DNA of 64,000 nt from Amycolatopsis sp. CA-230715 (GTDB taxonomy: Bacteria; Actinomycetota; Actinomycetes; Mycobacteriales; Pseudonocardiaceae), in the NCBI RefSeq assembly GCF_018736145.1, contig NZ_CP059997.1, positions 7,997,501-8,061,500 on the forward strand, read 5' to 3'. The number at the start of each line of letters is the position of its first letter. Position 1 is the first letter of the stretch. The translations under genes and the position numbers were made by a program. The notes beneath the pieces are model-generated. The model was given only the letters and a program-made list of their open reading frames with translations, was not told the DNA's origin and ran no database searches. Positions 8,921-17,321 of this stretch are shown piece after piece.

Positions 8921-10066
8921 TCACTCCTTCACCTGCCGGCTCAGCGATATCGCCCGACGGCTCGCCTCGTCGAGCAACCAGGCAGGGCCGTCGCCCCGGT
9001 CGAGCCGCCACAGCCAGGCGGCGTTCAGCACGTCGGCGACCGTCGTGCCCGCGACGGGTTCCTGTTCCGGTTCACGGGGATCGATCACGAGGCTGTGCAC
9101 CCGGTCCGGCATCGGGTAGCGCGCCCGTGCGTAGGCGTGTTCGGCCAGCAGCCCGGTCATCGCGCGGGCTTGGAGCCCGGCCAGTGCCTGCTCCGCCGCC
9201 GTGCCGAAGGTGTCCGGGAAGTTCGCGCGGGCGAACGAGGCCAGTTTCCTGGACAGGGCGCGGAATCCGGCGGCACTCGGGTGCCGGTCCCGGCCGAGCG
9301 CCTCCACCGCGGACAGGACCGTCCGCGCCCGCCTGCTCCACGCCGGGTGCGTCTGGGTGCCGGGACCCGGCCGCGCGGCGAGCACGAGCAGCTGCAGGGG
9401 ATAGGCGGCGCCGAGGACGTAGGTGGCGTAGACGTCCGCGAACAGCTCGTGGAGGTGGGCCAGTCCGACCTTCCTGCCCTGTCCGCTGTTGTCCGCCTCC
9501 TCGCTGAGGTATTCGCGCACCGGCCGCGACTCTTCCCGCAACCGGGGATCGCTCTGCGACAGGTTCGCCGCGACGTGGTGCCCCAGTTCGTGCGCGAGCA
9601 CCGGCAGGTTCCACACGGACACGTCGGGGAAGCGGTTGCGGATCATGCTGACCGTGTGGGTGAGGAACTCGCTTTCCGCGACCGAGCGCAGCACGCGCCG
9701 ATCGATTCCGGTACTGCGGGCGAGGTGGTCGAGCAGCCGCTGCGAGACGTCGCCGATGCCATGGTCGAGCCCGGCGCGACGCAGGAGCTCGCCCTGGCAG
9801 TAGGCGAGGACTTCCCGCTTGAGGTCGAGCGCGGCCGCGCGGGCGGTCTCCAGCTCGGGCCAGCCGGTTTCCGGATCGGCCTCGGCGAGCACCGCGTCCA
9901 GCTCGCGCTCGACCCGGTCGAGCAGCAGGCCGAACCGGTCCACCACGAGCAGACCGGTCTCGCCTTCGGGCACCACCTCGGCCAGTACCGCGGCGAGTTG
10001 GTGCAGCGCCGCGACTTCCTGGCGGGTTTGGGCGAGCAGCAAGGGGCGGGTCGAGGGCCCGGCCAT
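8921..10066 (-). CDS. Putative zinc metallopeptidase (HELGHH motif)
   Basis: A 381-aa protein with a gluzincin-like HELGHH motif at residues 159-164 and, 43 residues later, HELFADVYATY (206-216), whose Glu207 or Asp211 could be the third zinc ligand. No signal peptide or membrane segment is seen, so it should act in the cytosol. I cannot assign it to a named peptidase family. It starts 4 bp after the upstream membrane-protein gene, whose end carries the GAGGTGA ribosome site, and is followed 7 bp later by an inactive-looking paralogue. The substrate is unknown; a TPR protein and a membrane protein in the same operon suggest a regulated complex rather than general proteolysis. Confidence 0.75.
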   Translation of the reverse strand: MAGPSTRPLLLAQTRQEVAALHQLAAVLAEVVPEGETGLLVVDRFGLLLDRVERELDAVLAEADPETGWPELETARAAALDLKREVLAYCQGELLRRAGLDHGIGDVSQRLLDHLARSTGIDRRVLRSVAESEFLTHTVSMIRNRFPDVSVWNLPVLAHELGHHVAANLSQSDPRLREESRPVREYLSEEADNSGQGRKVGLAHLHELFADVYATYVLGAAYPLQLLVLAARPGPGTQTHPAWSRRARTVLSAVEALGRDRHPSAAGFRALSRKLASFARANFPDTFGTAAEQALAGLQARAMTGLLAEHAYARARYPMPDRVHSLVIDPREPEQEPVAGTTVADVLNAAWLWRLDRGDGPAWLLDEASRRAISLSRQVKE

Positions 10067-10070
10067 CGGG

Positions 10071-11132
10071 TCACCTCGTCGCTTCGCTGATCGTTTCGCC
10101 GATCTTGCCGACGTACTCGCGGCCGATCACGACGACGGTCCCGAGCAGGCCGAGGTGCGCGCCGAGGATCAGCACAGGCAGCACGCCGAGCCCGGTCAGC
10201 GCCGTGGCGAACCCGATGGCCGTGGCGATACCGCCGCACAGGTCCATCACCTTGCCGTGCCGGGCGGCCAGCGCGGTCAGCGCGGACGTCGCGGTGGCCA
10301 GCCTCACGGGATCGCCGGGACGGTCGTCGAGCGCCGCGTCCGCGGTACGGGCGGCTTCGTCGGCACCGAGTGCCGCGCTCACCATCGCGAGCGCGGGCGA
10401 GCCCGCGTCGGCGGTGGTCACGAGCCGCTCGACGCGGTCCTGGATGGCGTCGAGCCGGTCCGAGGGAAGCAGCCGGTACAGGATCCTCAGCGCGCCACGG
10501 AGCGCGCGCAGCCCCAGTCTCGCGAGCTTGCCGCCGATCTGGTCGAGCTTCAGGTTCTGCTTCGCCCAGCGCCAGCCGTCGGCCAGCGCGCCGGGGCCAC
10601 CGTCGCGGATACCGGTGATCGAGGTGGCGACGACCTCGGAGGACCGCTTGACGACGGCGTCGAAGGCGGTGGTGACCCGCGACCGCAGCGCGTCGATCGC
10701 ATCCTCCATAGTGGACGGTCTGGGGGAATCGTCCTGAAAGCGTCGCGGGGGAGCGGATTCCAGCCCGGTGAGCACTTCGACGGTGGTGCCGAGCCGACGG
10801 AGCGGCTGATCGAGCGCGGTCCGGTCCGGCGCTGCCCGTTCCCCCACCGCGCTGCTGGCCGCCAGCAGGGTGGTGGCGACGTCGAGCTGGCCCAGCGCGG
10901 CCGCGAGCACGTCCACGGTGCGTTCCCCGGGTGGTTCGTCACGGGCGGGTACGCCGGCGCTTTCGAACGCCTGTGCCGTGGTCTCGTCGAAGGCGCCGAT
11001 GCTGCGTTCACCGGCGAGCGCGAGCCTGGTGACCGCCAGCGCGCGCTGATCGGGATCGTCGAGGGCGTCGCGAAGAACCCGGCCCGCGCGCAGTACCGCG
11101 GACGTGGAGAGCTGGATCGCGTCCTGGGGCAT
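10071..11132 (-). CDS. Hypothetical protein with C-terminal membrane segments
   Basis: A 353-aa protein I do not recognise. The N-terminal 250 residues are charged, Ala/Leu-rich and probably helical. The C-terminal end holds a hydrophobic hairpin, roughly residues 300-340 (GIATAIGFATALTG, then VLPVLILGAHLGLLGTVVVI), followed by a short soluble tail. It is first in the operon that continues with the metallopeptidase (4-bp gap), the pseudopeptidase and the TPR protein, so it may anchor the complex at the membrane. The start ATG at 11132 is preceded by AGGGAGGCCGTC, a plausible ribosome site. The operon promoter is probably in the 123 bp before it, after the GNAT-like gene. Confidence 0.7.
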   Translation of the reverse strand: MPQDAIQLSTSAVLRAGRVLRDALDDPDQRALAVTRLALAGERSIGAFDETTAQAFESAGVPARDEPPGERTVDVLAAALGQLDVATTLLAASSAVGERAAPDRTALDQPLRRLGTTVEVLTGLESAPPRRFQDDSPRPSTMEDAIDALRSRVTTAFDAVVKRSSEVVATSITGIRDGGPGALADGWRWAKQNLKLDQIGGKLARLGLRALRGALRILYRLLPSDRLDAIQDRVERLVTTADAGSPALAMVSAALGADEAARTADAALDDRPGDPVRLATATSALTALAARHGKVMDLCGGIATAIGFATALTGLGVLPVLILGAHLGLLGTVVVIGREYVGKIGETISEATR

Positions 11133-11255
11133 GACGGCCTCCCTGCCTCGGTGCCCGGACTTCCGGCACCAGCGCAGTCGCCCCGGTCGCGGTCCGTATT
11201 ACACCGCACACCCGATGCTGCCCTTTTCGATACCAAGGCGATGGACCAGCGTGTC

Positions 11256-11891
11256 CTAGCCCGGTCGCAGGATCACCTCGGCGCCGATCGGGGTGAATCC
11301 GGCGGCGAGGAACGCGCGCAGGGACCGCGCGTTGCCCGGTGCGACCGCGGCGAACACGGGCTCGTGCCGGGGAACCACCGTGAGCGCGTCGGCGAGGAGC
11401 GATCGCCCCCGCCCCCGGCTACCGCCGTCCGGGTGATGCAGTTCGATGCTCAGCTCGGTGCGCCCCGCGAGCCCGGCGGCGACGGTGACCAGGCCGCGGT
11501 CGTCGCCGAAGACGCGGACGTCGGTGCGCAGGCCCCTGGCGTACCGGACGCGTGGATGTCCGTCGGCGTTCGCGAGCGGCGGCAGGCGTGGTGCGCCGCC
11601 GGTGCCGAGGCGGACGAGCGTGGCGTCGATGGTGCCGATCGAACCGGTGGGGCCCGCGAGCGCGCGCAGGAACTCCGGTGCCATGGCACCGCCGAAGCCG
11701 TCCGGCCGGTGCCCGAGAACCTCCACAGTGGACAGTGCGGTGGCGACGACCGCGTGCCCGGTGAAGGCGACCGAGCAGGCGAGGCCGCCGGGCAGATCCG
11801 GGAGCACGGTGACGCCGCCGTCGGCGGCGGGGAACCTTTCCCGCGCGGCGTCCAGGAAGAGGTCGAGCAGCGGATGGGCGGAGTTCGGCAC
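11256..11891 (-). CDS. GNAT-like N-acetyltransferase
   Basis: About 211 aa. The C-terminal part, APGNARSLRAFLAAGFTPIG, is the classic end of a GNAT fold: an N-A-R-S-L helix followed by a GF strand. The central acetyl-CoA loop is weaker (GSRGRGRSLLADAL), so the acceptor cannot be told. A GTG at 11891 is the preferred start because frame further upstream would run through the start region of the divergent AraC gene; the first residues would be VPNSAHPLLDLFLD. It is divergent from the AraC regulator and shares strand with the TPR operon 123 bp downstream, but that gap makes co-transcription uncertain. Confidence 0.6.
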   Translation of the reverse strand: MPNSAHPLLDLFLDAARERFPAADGGVTVLPDLPGGLACSVAFTGHAVVATALSTVEVLGHRPDGFGGAMAPEFLRALAGPTGSIGTIDATLVRLGTGGAPRLPPLANADGHPRVRYARGLRTDVRVFGDDRGLVTVAAGLAGRTELSIELHHPDGGSRGRGRSLLADALTVVPRHEPVFAAVAPGNARSLRAFLAAGFTPIGAEVILRPG

Positions 11892-11949
11892 CCTGCCATC
11901 CTGCCCTTGGCGAGTGGACAGGGGTGCGCGCGGCCCGAGATACTCGGGC

Positions 11950-12918
11950 ATGCCCGTGACCGTGGATCGGCGTACCCACGCCACCGTGAGCACCGTCGAC
12001 GTACCGGCGCGCGAAGGATTCGCCTACTGGCGGGACCTGATCTGCGCGACCTTCGTGCGCCTGACCGCGGAACCGGTCGACGACCGGCACTTCCACGGCA
12101 AGATCGAAAACGTGCCCTGCGGCGCGGTCGAGCTGTCCACGGTGGTGGCCGATCCGCAGACCGTGCGACGGACCAGGTCGCTCATCAACCAGGACGACGA
12201 GGAGTACCTGCTGGCGAGTGTCCTGCTCGACGGGTGCGAGCGCGTCGAGCAGGACGGGCGATCCGCCGTGCTGCGGGCCGGTGCGATGGCCTTCTACGAC
12301 AGCACCCGCCCGTACTCCCTGCACGCCGTCGAACCGTCCAGCCAGCTCGTCGTCCAGGTGCCGAAGCGGGAACTGTCCATTCGGGACACCAGCGGGCTGA
12401 CCGCACGCGCGCTCGGCGGTGGCACACCGGGGGTGGTGGTCGCGAAGTTCCTCACCTCGCTGCGCGACGCGACCAAGGAGGACGCGGCGCAGACGGCCGT
12501 GCTCGTCCCGCACGCCATCGGCCTGCTCTCCGCGGCGGCCTCGTTCGCGGCCAGCGCGGAACCGGGACCGTGCGCGGCGGACGCGCTCGCGCGGCAGCGG
12601 GTGGCGGAGTTCCTGCGCCGCAACTTCGCCGATCCGAGGCTCGACGCGAGCGCGGTCGCGCACGCGTGCAAGCTTTCCCGCCGCTCGCTGTACCGCGCGC
12701 TCGGCGCGGAGGGCGTCGCGGCGCAGCTGCGGCGGATCCGGATCGACCGCGCCAAGGAGGTGCTGCGGCACGCGGCGGGCAAGCCGATCGGCTCGGTGGC
12801 CGCGGCCTGCGGGTTCGGCAGCGAGTCCGGGTTCCACCGCGCGTTCCGCGAGGCGACGGGGCAGACGCCGGGCGAGTACCGGCAGGCCGCGAGGGAAGTT
12901 GGCACGCGGCGCAAGTGA
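11950..12918 (+). CDS. AraC-family transcriptional regulator
   Basis: A 322-aa regulator. The N-terminal half resembles the AraC-binding-like sensor domain of NitR/FeaR-type activators (DLICATFVRLTAEP near residue 30). The C-terminal 100 residues form the double helix-turn-helix: LDASAVAHACKLSRRSLYRALG for the first HTH and IGSVAAACGFGSESGFHRAF for the second, ending in GQTPGEYR. The next gene, on the same strand 87 bp away, is a nitrilase. As regulators of this subfamily (NitR) often control nitrilase genes, this one is a good candidate to respond to a nitrile and switch on the nitrilase/P450 pair. The ATG at 11950 is chosen because the open frame further upstream is antisense to the GNAT-like gene. 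Confidence 0.85.
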   Translation: MPVTVDRRTHATVSTVDVPAREGFAYWRDLICATFVRLTAEPVDDRHFHGKIENVPCGAVELSTVVADPQTVRRTRSLINQDDEEYLLASVLLDGCERVEQDGRSAVLRAGAMAFYDSTRPYSLHAVEPSSQLVVQVPKRELSIRDTSGLTARALGGGTPGVVVAKFLTSLRDATKEDAAQTAVLVPHAIGLLSAAASFAASAEPGPCAADALARQRVAEFLRRNFADPRLDASAVAHACKLSRRSLYRALGAEGVAAQLRRIRIDRAKEVLRHAAGKPIGSVAAACGFGSESGFHRAFREATGQTPGEYRQAAREVGTRRK

Positions 12919-13005
12919 CCGCGGCACGGCGGGTCAGCCGTGACCGAGGGTGGTTCGGACATCCTGTGAGACCTCGGCTCCCGATCATGACGCAGGAGAA
13001 CCACG

Positions 13006-14007
13006 ATGCAACAGGCCGTGCGCGTTGCCGCAGTGCAGGCCGAGTCCGCCTGGCTCGACCTCGCGGCGGGGGTGGACAAGGTGATCGCCCTGATCGGCGA
13101 GGCCGCCGCCGGAGGCGCTCAGCTGGTGGCCTTCCCGGAAACCTTCCTGCCCGGCTACCCGTGGTGGGTCTGGCTCGACTCGCCCGCGGCCGGGATGCGG
13201 TTCGTCCCGCGGTACGCGGCCAATTCGATGACCCGCGACGGCGCGGAGATGTACCGGATCCGCCGGGCCGCTGCCGAACACGGCATCCACGTCGTGCTCG
13301 GGTTCAGCGAGCGGGCGGGCGGCAGCCTCTACATGGCGCAGGCGGCCATTTCCTCCATCGGCGACCTGCTCGGGGTGCGGCGGAAGCTCAAGCCGACGCA
13401 CGTGGAGCGGACGGTGTTCGGCGAGGGCGACGGCAGCGATCTCCAGGTGCACGAAACCGCGCTGGGCCGGATCGGCGCGCTGAACTGCTGGGAGCACCTG
13501 CAGCCGTTGACGAAGTACGCCATGTACAGCCAGGGCGAAGAGATCCACGTCGGGTCGTGGCCGGCCTTCTGCGGGTACCGCGGCCTGGCGAACGCGCTCG
13601 GCCCGGAGGTGAACACCGCGGCGAGTCTGATCTACGCGGTGGAGGGGCAGACCTTCGTCGTCGCGTCGTGCGCGGTCGCCGGTACCGCCGCGCTGGAGCT
13701 GTTCTGCGACACCGAGCAGAAGCGGCGGCTGCTCCAGGCGGGCGGCGGGTTCTCGCGGATCTACGGGCCGGAAGGAACGCCGCTGGCCGAGCCGCTGTCG
13801 GAAACCGAAGAGGGCATTCTCTTCGCCGATCTGCCTCCGGAGCTGATCGCGGTCGCCAAGTCCACCGCGGACCCGGTCGGGCACTACTCCCGCCCGGACG
13901 TCCTGCGCCTGCTGGTCAACCGCAACCCCGCACCGAACGTGGTCGAGGTGCCACCGGAGGATCCGTTGTCCGCCAAGGACTTCTTGCCGAGCCAGGTCGC
14001 GCACTGA
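13006..14007 (+). CDS. Nitrilase (aliphatic/aryl nitrilase type)
   Basis: A 333-aa carbon-nitrogen hydrolase that converts a nitrile to a carboxylic acid and ammonia. The catalytic triad is visible as Glu45 (FPETFLPGYPWWVW), Lys129 (RKLKPTHVER) and Cys161 (LNCWEHLQPL). The GYPWWVWL and KLKPTHVERTVFGEGDG stretches are those of true nitrilases rather than of amidases or carbamoylases, and the length is typical. A good ribosome site, GCAGGAG, precedes the ATG. The P450 gene begins 18 bp after the stop, so the two are likely one transcript, and an AraC regulator lies immediately upstream. The natural substrate cannot be told. Confidence 0.92.
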   Translation: MQQAVRVAAVQAESAWLDLAAGVDKVIALIGEAAAGGAQLVAFPETFLPGYPWWVWLDSPAAGMRFVPRYAANSMTRDGAEMYRIRRAAAEHGIHVVLGFSERAGGSLYMAQAAISSIGDLLGVRRKLKPTHVERTVFGEGDGSDLQVHETALGRIGALNCWEHLQPLTKYAMYSQGEEIHVGSWPAFCGYRGLANALGPEVNTAASLIYAVEGQTFVVASCAVAGTAALELFCDTEQKRRLLQAGGGFSRIYGPEGTPLAEPLSETEEGILFADLPPELIAVAKSTADPVGHYSRPDVLRLLVNRNPAPNVVEVPPEDPLSAKDFLPSQVAH

Positions 14008-14025
14008 CGGGCTTCGAGGACATCG

Positions 14026-15372
14026 ATGGATTTCTCCCCGCCCCGGTGCCCGGCGCACGACGACCGCGCGCCGCTGTACACCCCGGAGTTCGCGGCCGAT
14101 CCCGCAACGGTCTACGCGCGCCTGCGCGAACGGCACGGTGCCATCGCGCCCGTCGAACTCGCGCCAGGTGTTCCGGCGAACCTGGTGATCAGCTACGCCG
14201 CCGCGCTGGAAGTCCTCCGCGAACCCAGCACGTTCCCCCGCGACCCGCGGCGCTGGGAACAGGGACAGCCGCCGGACAACCCCGTGCTGCCGATGCTGGG
14301 CTACCGGCCGAACTACCTGTACACCGACGGCGCGGTGCACGCGAGGCTGCGCGGCGCGGTCACCAGCAGCCTCGGCAGGGTCAACCCGCACCTGCTCCGC
14401 GGATATGTCGAGCACACCGCGCGCGAGCTGATCGGCCGGTTCGCCCACCTCGGTTCCGCGGATCTGCTCGGCGCCTACGCCACCTCGGTGGCGCTGGAGG
14501 TGTTCAACCACCTCTTCGGCTGCCCGCCCGGTCTCGGCGAACGGCTCCTCGACGGCGTGCGGGGCCTGTTCGACCTGGACGATCCCGAGCAGGCCAACCT
14601 GAAGATGGGCCAGGCGATGGCGGAACTGATCGCGCTCAAGCGGCGCGAACCGGGCCCGGACCTGCCGTCCTGGATGATCGCCCACCCCGCCCGGCTCACC
14701 GACGAGGAGCTGTTGCACCAGATGATCCCCATGCTGGGCGCGGGAACCGAACTGGAGCAGAACCTGATCACCAACGGGGTGCGGCTCCTGCTCTCCGACG
14801 AGCGGTTCGCCGGTGACCTCGCCGGCGGCAGCATGCCGGTGGAGGAAGCGCTCGACGAAATCCTGTGGACCGATCCGCCGATGGCCAACTTCTCGGCGAC
14901 CTATCCGCAGTCCGATGTGGACCTTCTCGGTGCGCGCCTGCCCGCGGACCAGCCACTGCTGATCAGCTTCGCCGCCGCCAACACCGATCCCGAGCTGGAA
15001 AGCTCGCACCGCGCGGGCAATCGCGCGCACCTCGCCTGGGGTGCCGGGCCGCACACCTGCCCGGCGCAGGTCCCGGCGCGGGTCATCGCGTCGGCCGCGA
15101 TCGAGACCCTGCTCGACGTGCTGCCGGACCTGCGCCTCGCGGTGCCAGCCGAGCAGCTCGTGTGGCGGCAGGGGCCGTTCCACCGGGCACTGACCTCGTT
15201 GCCCGTCAGCTTCACCCCGGTCGCCATGCCCGCACCCGCCCCGGTCGCGCCACGGCCGGACGAAGGGCGTTGGGCCGCCCCGCCGGTTTCGTCGGCCGGG
15301 ATCTCCACGGCGCAGGCGGACCCGGTGCCGCGTCGGCGGAACTTCTTCGCCAGGTGGTGGCGGGGAAACTGA
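14026..15372 (+). CDS. Cytochrome P450 lacking the ExxR motif (CYP157-like)
   Basis: A 448-aa P450-fold protein. The heme-binding region is WGAGPHTCPAQ, with the axial Cys kept but the usual Phe replaced by Trp and the Gly after Cys by Pro-Ala. The I helix reads LGAGTELEQN rather than AGxET. The K helix reads ALDEILWTDPP, so the near-universal ExxR is missing, as described for the CYP157 family of Streptomyces (E-Q-S-L-W type). Those relatives often sit beside conservon GTPase genes; no conservon is present here. A basic C-terminal tail (RRRNFFARWW) is unusual. The gene follows the nitrilase by 18 bp and ends 4 bp before a convergent sulfotransferase gene. Whether it is an oxygenase or has another role is open. 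Confidence 0.88.
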   Translation: MDFSPPRCPAHDDRAPLYTPEFAADPATVYARLRERHGAIAPVELAPGVPANLVISYAAALEVLREPSTFPRDPRRWEQGQPPDNPVLPMLGYRPNYLYTDGAVHARLRGAVTSSLGRVNPHLLRGYVEHTARELIGRFAHLGSADLLGAYATSVALEVFNHLFGCPPGLGERLLDGVRGLFDLDDPEQANLKMGQAMAELIALKRREPGPDLPSWMIAHPARLTDEELLHQMIPMLGAGTELEQNLITNGVRLLLSDERFAGDLAGGSMPVEEALDEILWTDPPMANFSATYPQSDVDLLGARLPADQPLLISFAAANTDPELESSHRAGNRAHLAWGAGPHTCPAQVPARVIASAAIETLLDVLPDLRLAVPAEQLVWRQGPFHRALTSLPVSFTPVAMPAPAPVAPRPDEGRWAAPPVSSAGISTAQADPVPRRRNFFARWWRGN

Positions 15373-15376
15373 GTCC

Positions 15377-16525
15377 TCAGTGGACGGAGGCGGCGAACCG
15401 CTCGTCGACCTCTTCCGCCGTCAGGCCGAAGTCCGCCAGTTCGTACCGGTGGACGGGTTTGCGCTCCCCGGATCGGCTGGCGGCGTGCACGGCCGCCATC
15501 GCCTCCCGCGCCCGCTCGCTCAGCGACAACCCGAAATGCCGGTACGCGCCTTCGACCGTGCCGATCGGATCGGCCACGAAGTCGTCGTAGGCGACGTCGT
15601 GGAACTGCGCGGGATCGTGGCGCGCCCTCGCTTCCCGGAACCGTTCGACGCCGCGCGCCCAGAGGTCGAGCTGCGCGCGCCCGACCACGTCTCCCCGGAA
15701 CTTCGACGACCAGCCGTCCGAGGCCTGCTCGGTGAGGCTGCACACCGACGCGATGATCGTGCTCGGCGCCCGGTGAGTCTGGATGATCAGCGCGTCCGGG
15801 TAGACCGCCAGCAGCTCGTCGAGCGCGAAGAGGTGGCTGGGGTTCTTGAGGACCCAGCGGCGCCCGGCGTCGGGAAGCCCGATCAGCTGCAGGTTGCGCC
15901 GGTGCCTGCGGTAGGCGTCGGTCCAGTCCTGGCCGTCGAGCCAGCGCGAGTACGAAGGCACGTGCGCGAGGCATTCGTAGGACACCGATTTCAGCGACTG
16001 CCGCAGCAGCTGCCAGCACTCCTCGACCTGGTCGGCCGACATGTGGTGCAGGCCCATGAACTCGGGATGCGCGACGTGGTGCTGCTCGTAGCCAGCCTGG
16101 ATCCGTTGGAACACCGGGTTTTCCGCCCAGGTCTGGCGCGGTGGCCGAGGCTGGGGCATCTCGGTCAGCCAGACCTCCAGCCCCTGGTGCGCGGGATCCT
16201 CGGTCAGCAGCCGGTGCAACGCGGTCGTCCCGGTCCTCGGCAGGCCCGTCACGAAGATCGGGCGTTCGACGGGAACGTCGGCGTACTCCGGATTCTGCTG
16301 CCACGCGGCCTCGCTCAGCAGCCGCGCCACCAGCGCGCCGCGAAGGAAGGCGCGGTGGACCTTGTTGCCGAACGGCGTCAGCTCCGCTTCGGCGGCATAG
16401 GAGTCCAGCAGCACCCGCAGCCCTTCGAGGTGGTCGTCGCCACCGAAGTCGGCCAGCCCGGTCAGCCTGGTGGCCGAGGCGTGCAGATCGTCCACCGTGC
16501 CGACGTTTTCCCGCCCTGGAAGCAT
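15377..16525 (-). CDS. PAPS-dependent sulfotransferase
   Basis: A 382-aa sulfotransferase of the bacterial sulfotransfer_3-like group. The 5'-phosphosulfate loop is GLPRTGTTALHRLL (residues 94-107), and the 3'-phosphate-binding segment is seen further on as LIIQTHRAPSTIIASVCS. It would transfer sulfonate from PAPS to a hydroxyl or amine of a small molecule. It is last in the operon DUF1214-SDR-sulfotransferase (10 bp after the SDR), and sulfate-activation genes that make PAPS lie 3.5 kb away under what looks like the same operator. The ATG at 16525 follows GGGGAG at a good distance. The acceptor is unknown; a hydroxyl made or unmasked by the SDR is a reasonable guess. Confidence 0.85.
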   Translation of the reverse strand: MLPGRENVGTVDDLHASATRLTGLADFGGDDHLEGLRVLLDSYAAEAELTPFGNKVHRAFLRGALVARLLSEAAWQQNPEYADVPVERPIFVTGLPRTGTTALHRLLTEDPAHQGLEVWLTEMPQPRPPRQTWAENPVFQRIQAGYEQHHVAHPEFMGLHHMSADQVEECWQLLRQSLKSVSYECLAHVPSYSRWLDGQDWTDAYRRHRRNLQLIGLPDAGRRWVLKNPSHLFALDELLAVYPDALIIQTHRAPSTIIASVCSLTEQASDGWSSKFRGDVVGRAQLDLWARGVERFREARARHDPAQFHDVAYDDFVADPIGTVEGAYRHFGLSLSERAREAMAAVHAASRSGERKPVHRYELADFGLTAEEVDERFAASVH

Positions 16526-16535
16526 GTTCTCCCCT

Positions 16536-17318
16536 TCAGTGGTGGTATTCGCCGCCGTTGACGTCGAGGCACTGCCCGGTCACGCACCGGGCCAGCGCCG
16601 AGGCGAGGAAGACGACGGTGTCGGCGATCTCGTCCGGTTCCGGGAGGCGGCGGAGGTCGATCGTCTCCGCGGTTTCCGCGTAGACCTGCTCCGGTGGCAC
16701 GCCGCGTTCCTTCGCCAGATAGCCGAAATACCATTTCAGCGAATCGGCCCAGATGTAGCCCGGTGCCACCGAATTGACCCGGATTCCGCGCGGGCCGAGT
16801 TCCGAGGCGAGGCTCTGCGCGAGCGCGAGCAAGCTCGCCTTCGCCATCTTGTACGCGCCGAACGTCCGCCGGGAATGCCGCAGCACCGCCGAATTGATCA
16901 TCACCACCGAGCCGCCGCTCTCTTCGAGCGCGGGCGTGCACAGGCGCGTCAGCCGGAGCGCGGCGAGCACGTTCGTCTCGAACCCCGCGCGGACGGCGTC
17001 CAAATCGACATCGGCGAGGTCGACGATCGGGGGGATCGCGAAAGCGTTGTGCACCACCGTATCCACTCGCCCGAACGCTTCATGTGCTTTTCCGGCGAGC
17101 GCTTCGGCGGAAGCGTCATCGGTGATGTCCGTCGGCACGGTGACCGCGCGCCGCCCGAGCGCGCGGATTTCCTCGGCCACCTCGGCGAGCCGTGACTCGG
17201 TTCGCGCGGCGAGGACGACGTCCGCCCCGGCGAGCGCGCTGCGCACGGCGATGGACCGGCCGAGCCCCGGTCCGACACCCGACACCAGGACCACCTTGTC
17301 CTGCAACAGATCCGGCAC
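16536..17318 (-). CDS. Short-chain dehydrogenase/reductase
   Basis: A 260-aa classical SDR. The cofactor motif is GVGPGLGRSIA (residues 14-24), a common variant of TGxxxGxG; the catalytic Tyr-Lys are in YKMAKASL with the upstream Ser in MINSAVL. The C-terminal VTGQCLDVNGG is typical. It interconverts a carbonyl and a hydroxyl group using NAD(P)H. It starts with GTG 3 bp after the DUF1214 gene and ends 10 bp before the sulfotransferase, so a role in preparing or processing the sulfonated compound is likely. The substrate cannot be told from sequence. Confidence 0.88.
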   Translation of the reverse strand: MPDLLQDKVVLVSGVGPGLGRSIAVRSALAGADVVLAARTESRLAEVAEEIRALGRRAVTVPTDITDDASAEALAGKAHEAFGRVDTVVHNAFAIPPIVDLADVDLDAVRAGFETNVLAALRLTRLCTPALEESGGSVVMINSAVLRHSRRTFGAYKMAKASLLALAQSLASELGPRGIRVNSVAPGYIWADSLKWYFGYLAKERGVPPEQVYAETAETIDLRRLPEPDEIADTVVFLASALARCVTGQCLDVNGGEYHH

Positions 17319-17321
17319 GGC

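Noticed and set aside
9819..14816. A 1665-codon plus-strand open frame
   Set aside because: It runs antisense to the metallopeptidase operon and out of frame through the AraC, nitrilase and P450 genes. Its protein is Arg/Ala/Gly/Ser-rich with no domain; it is open only because of high GC.
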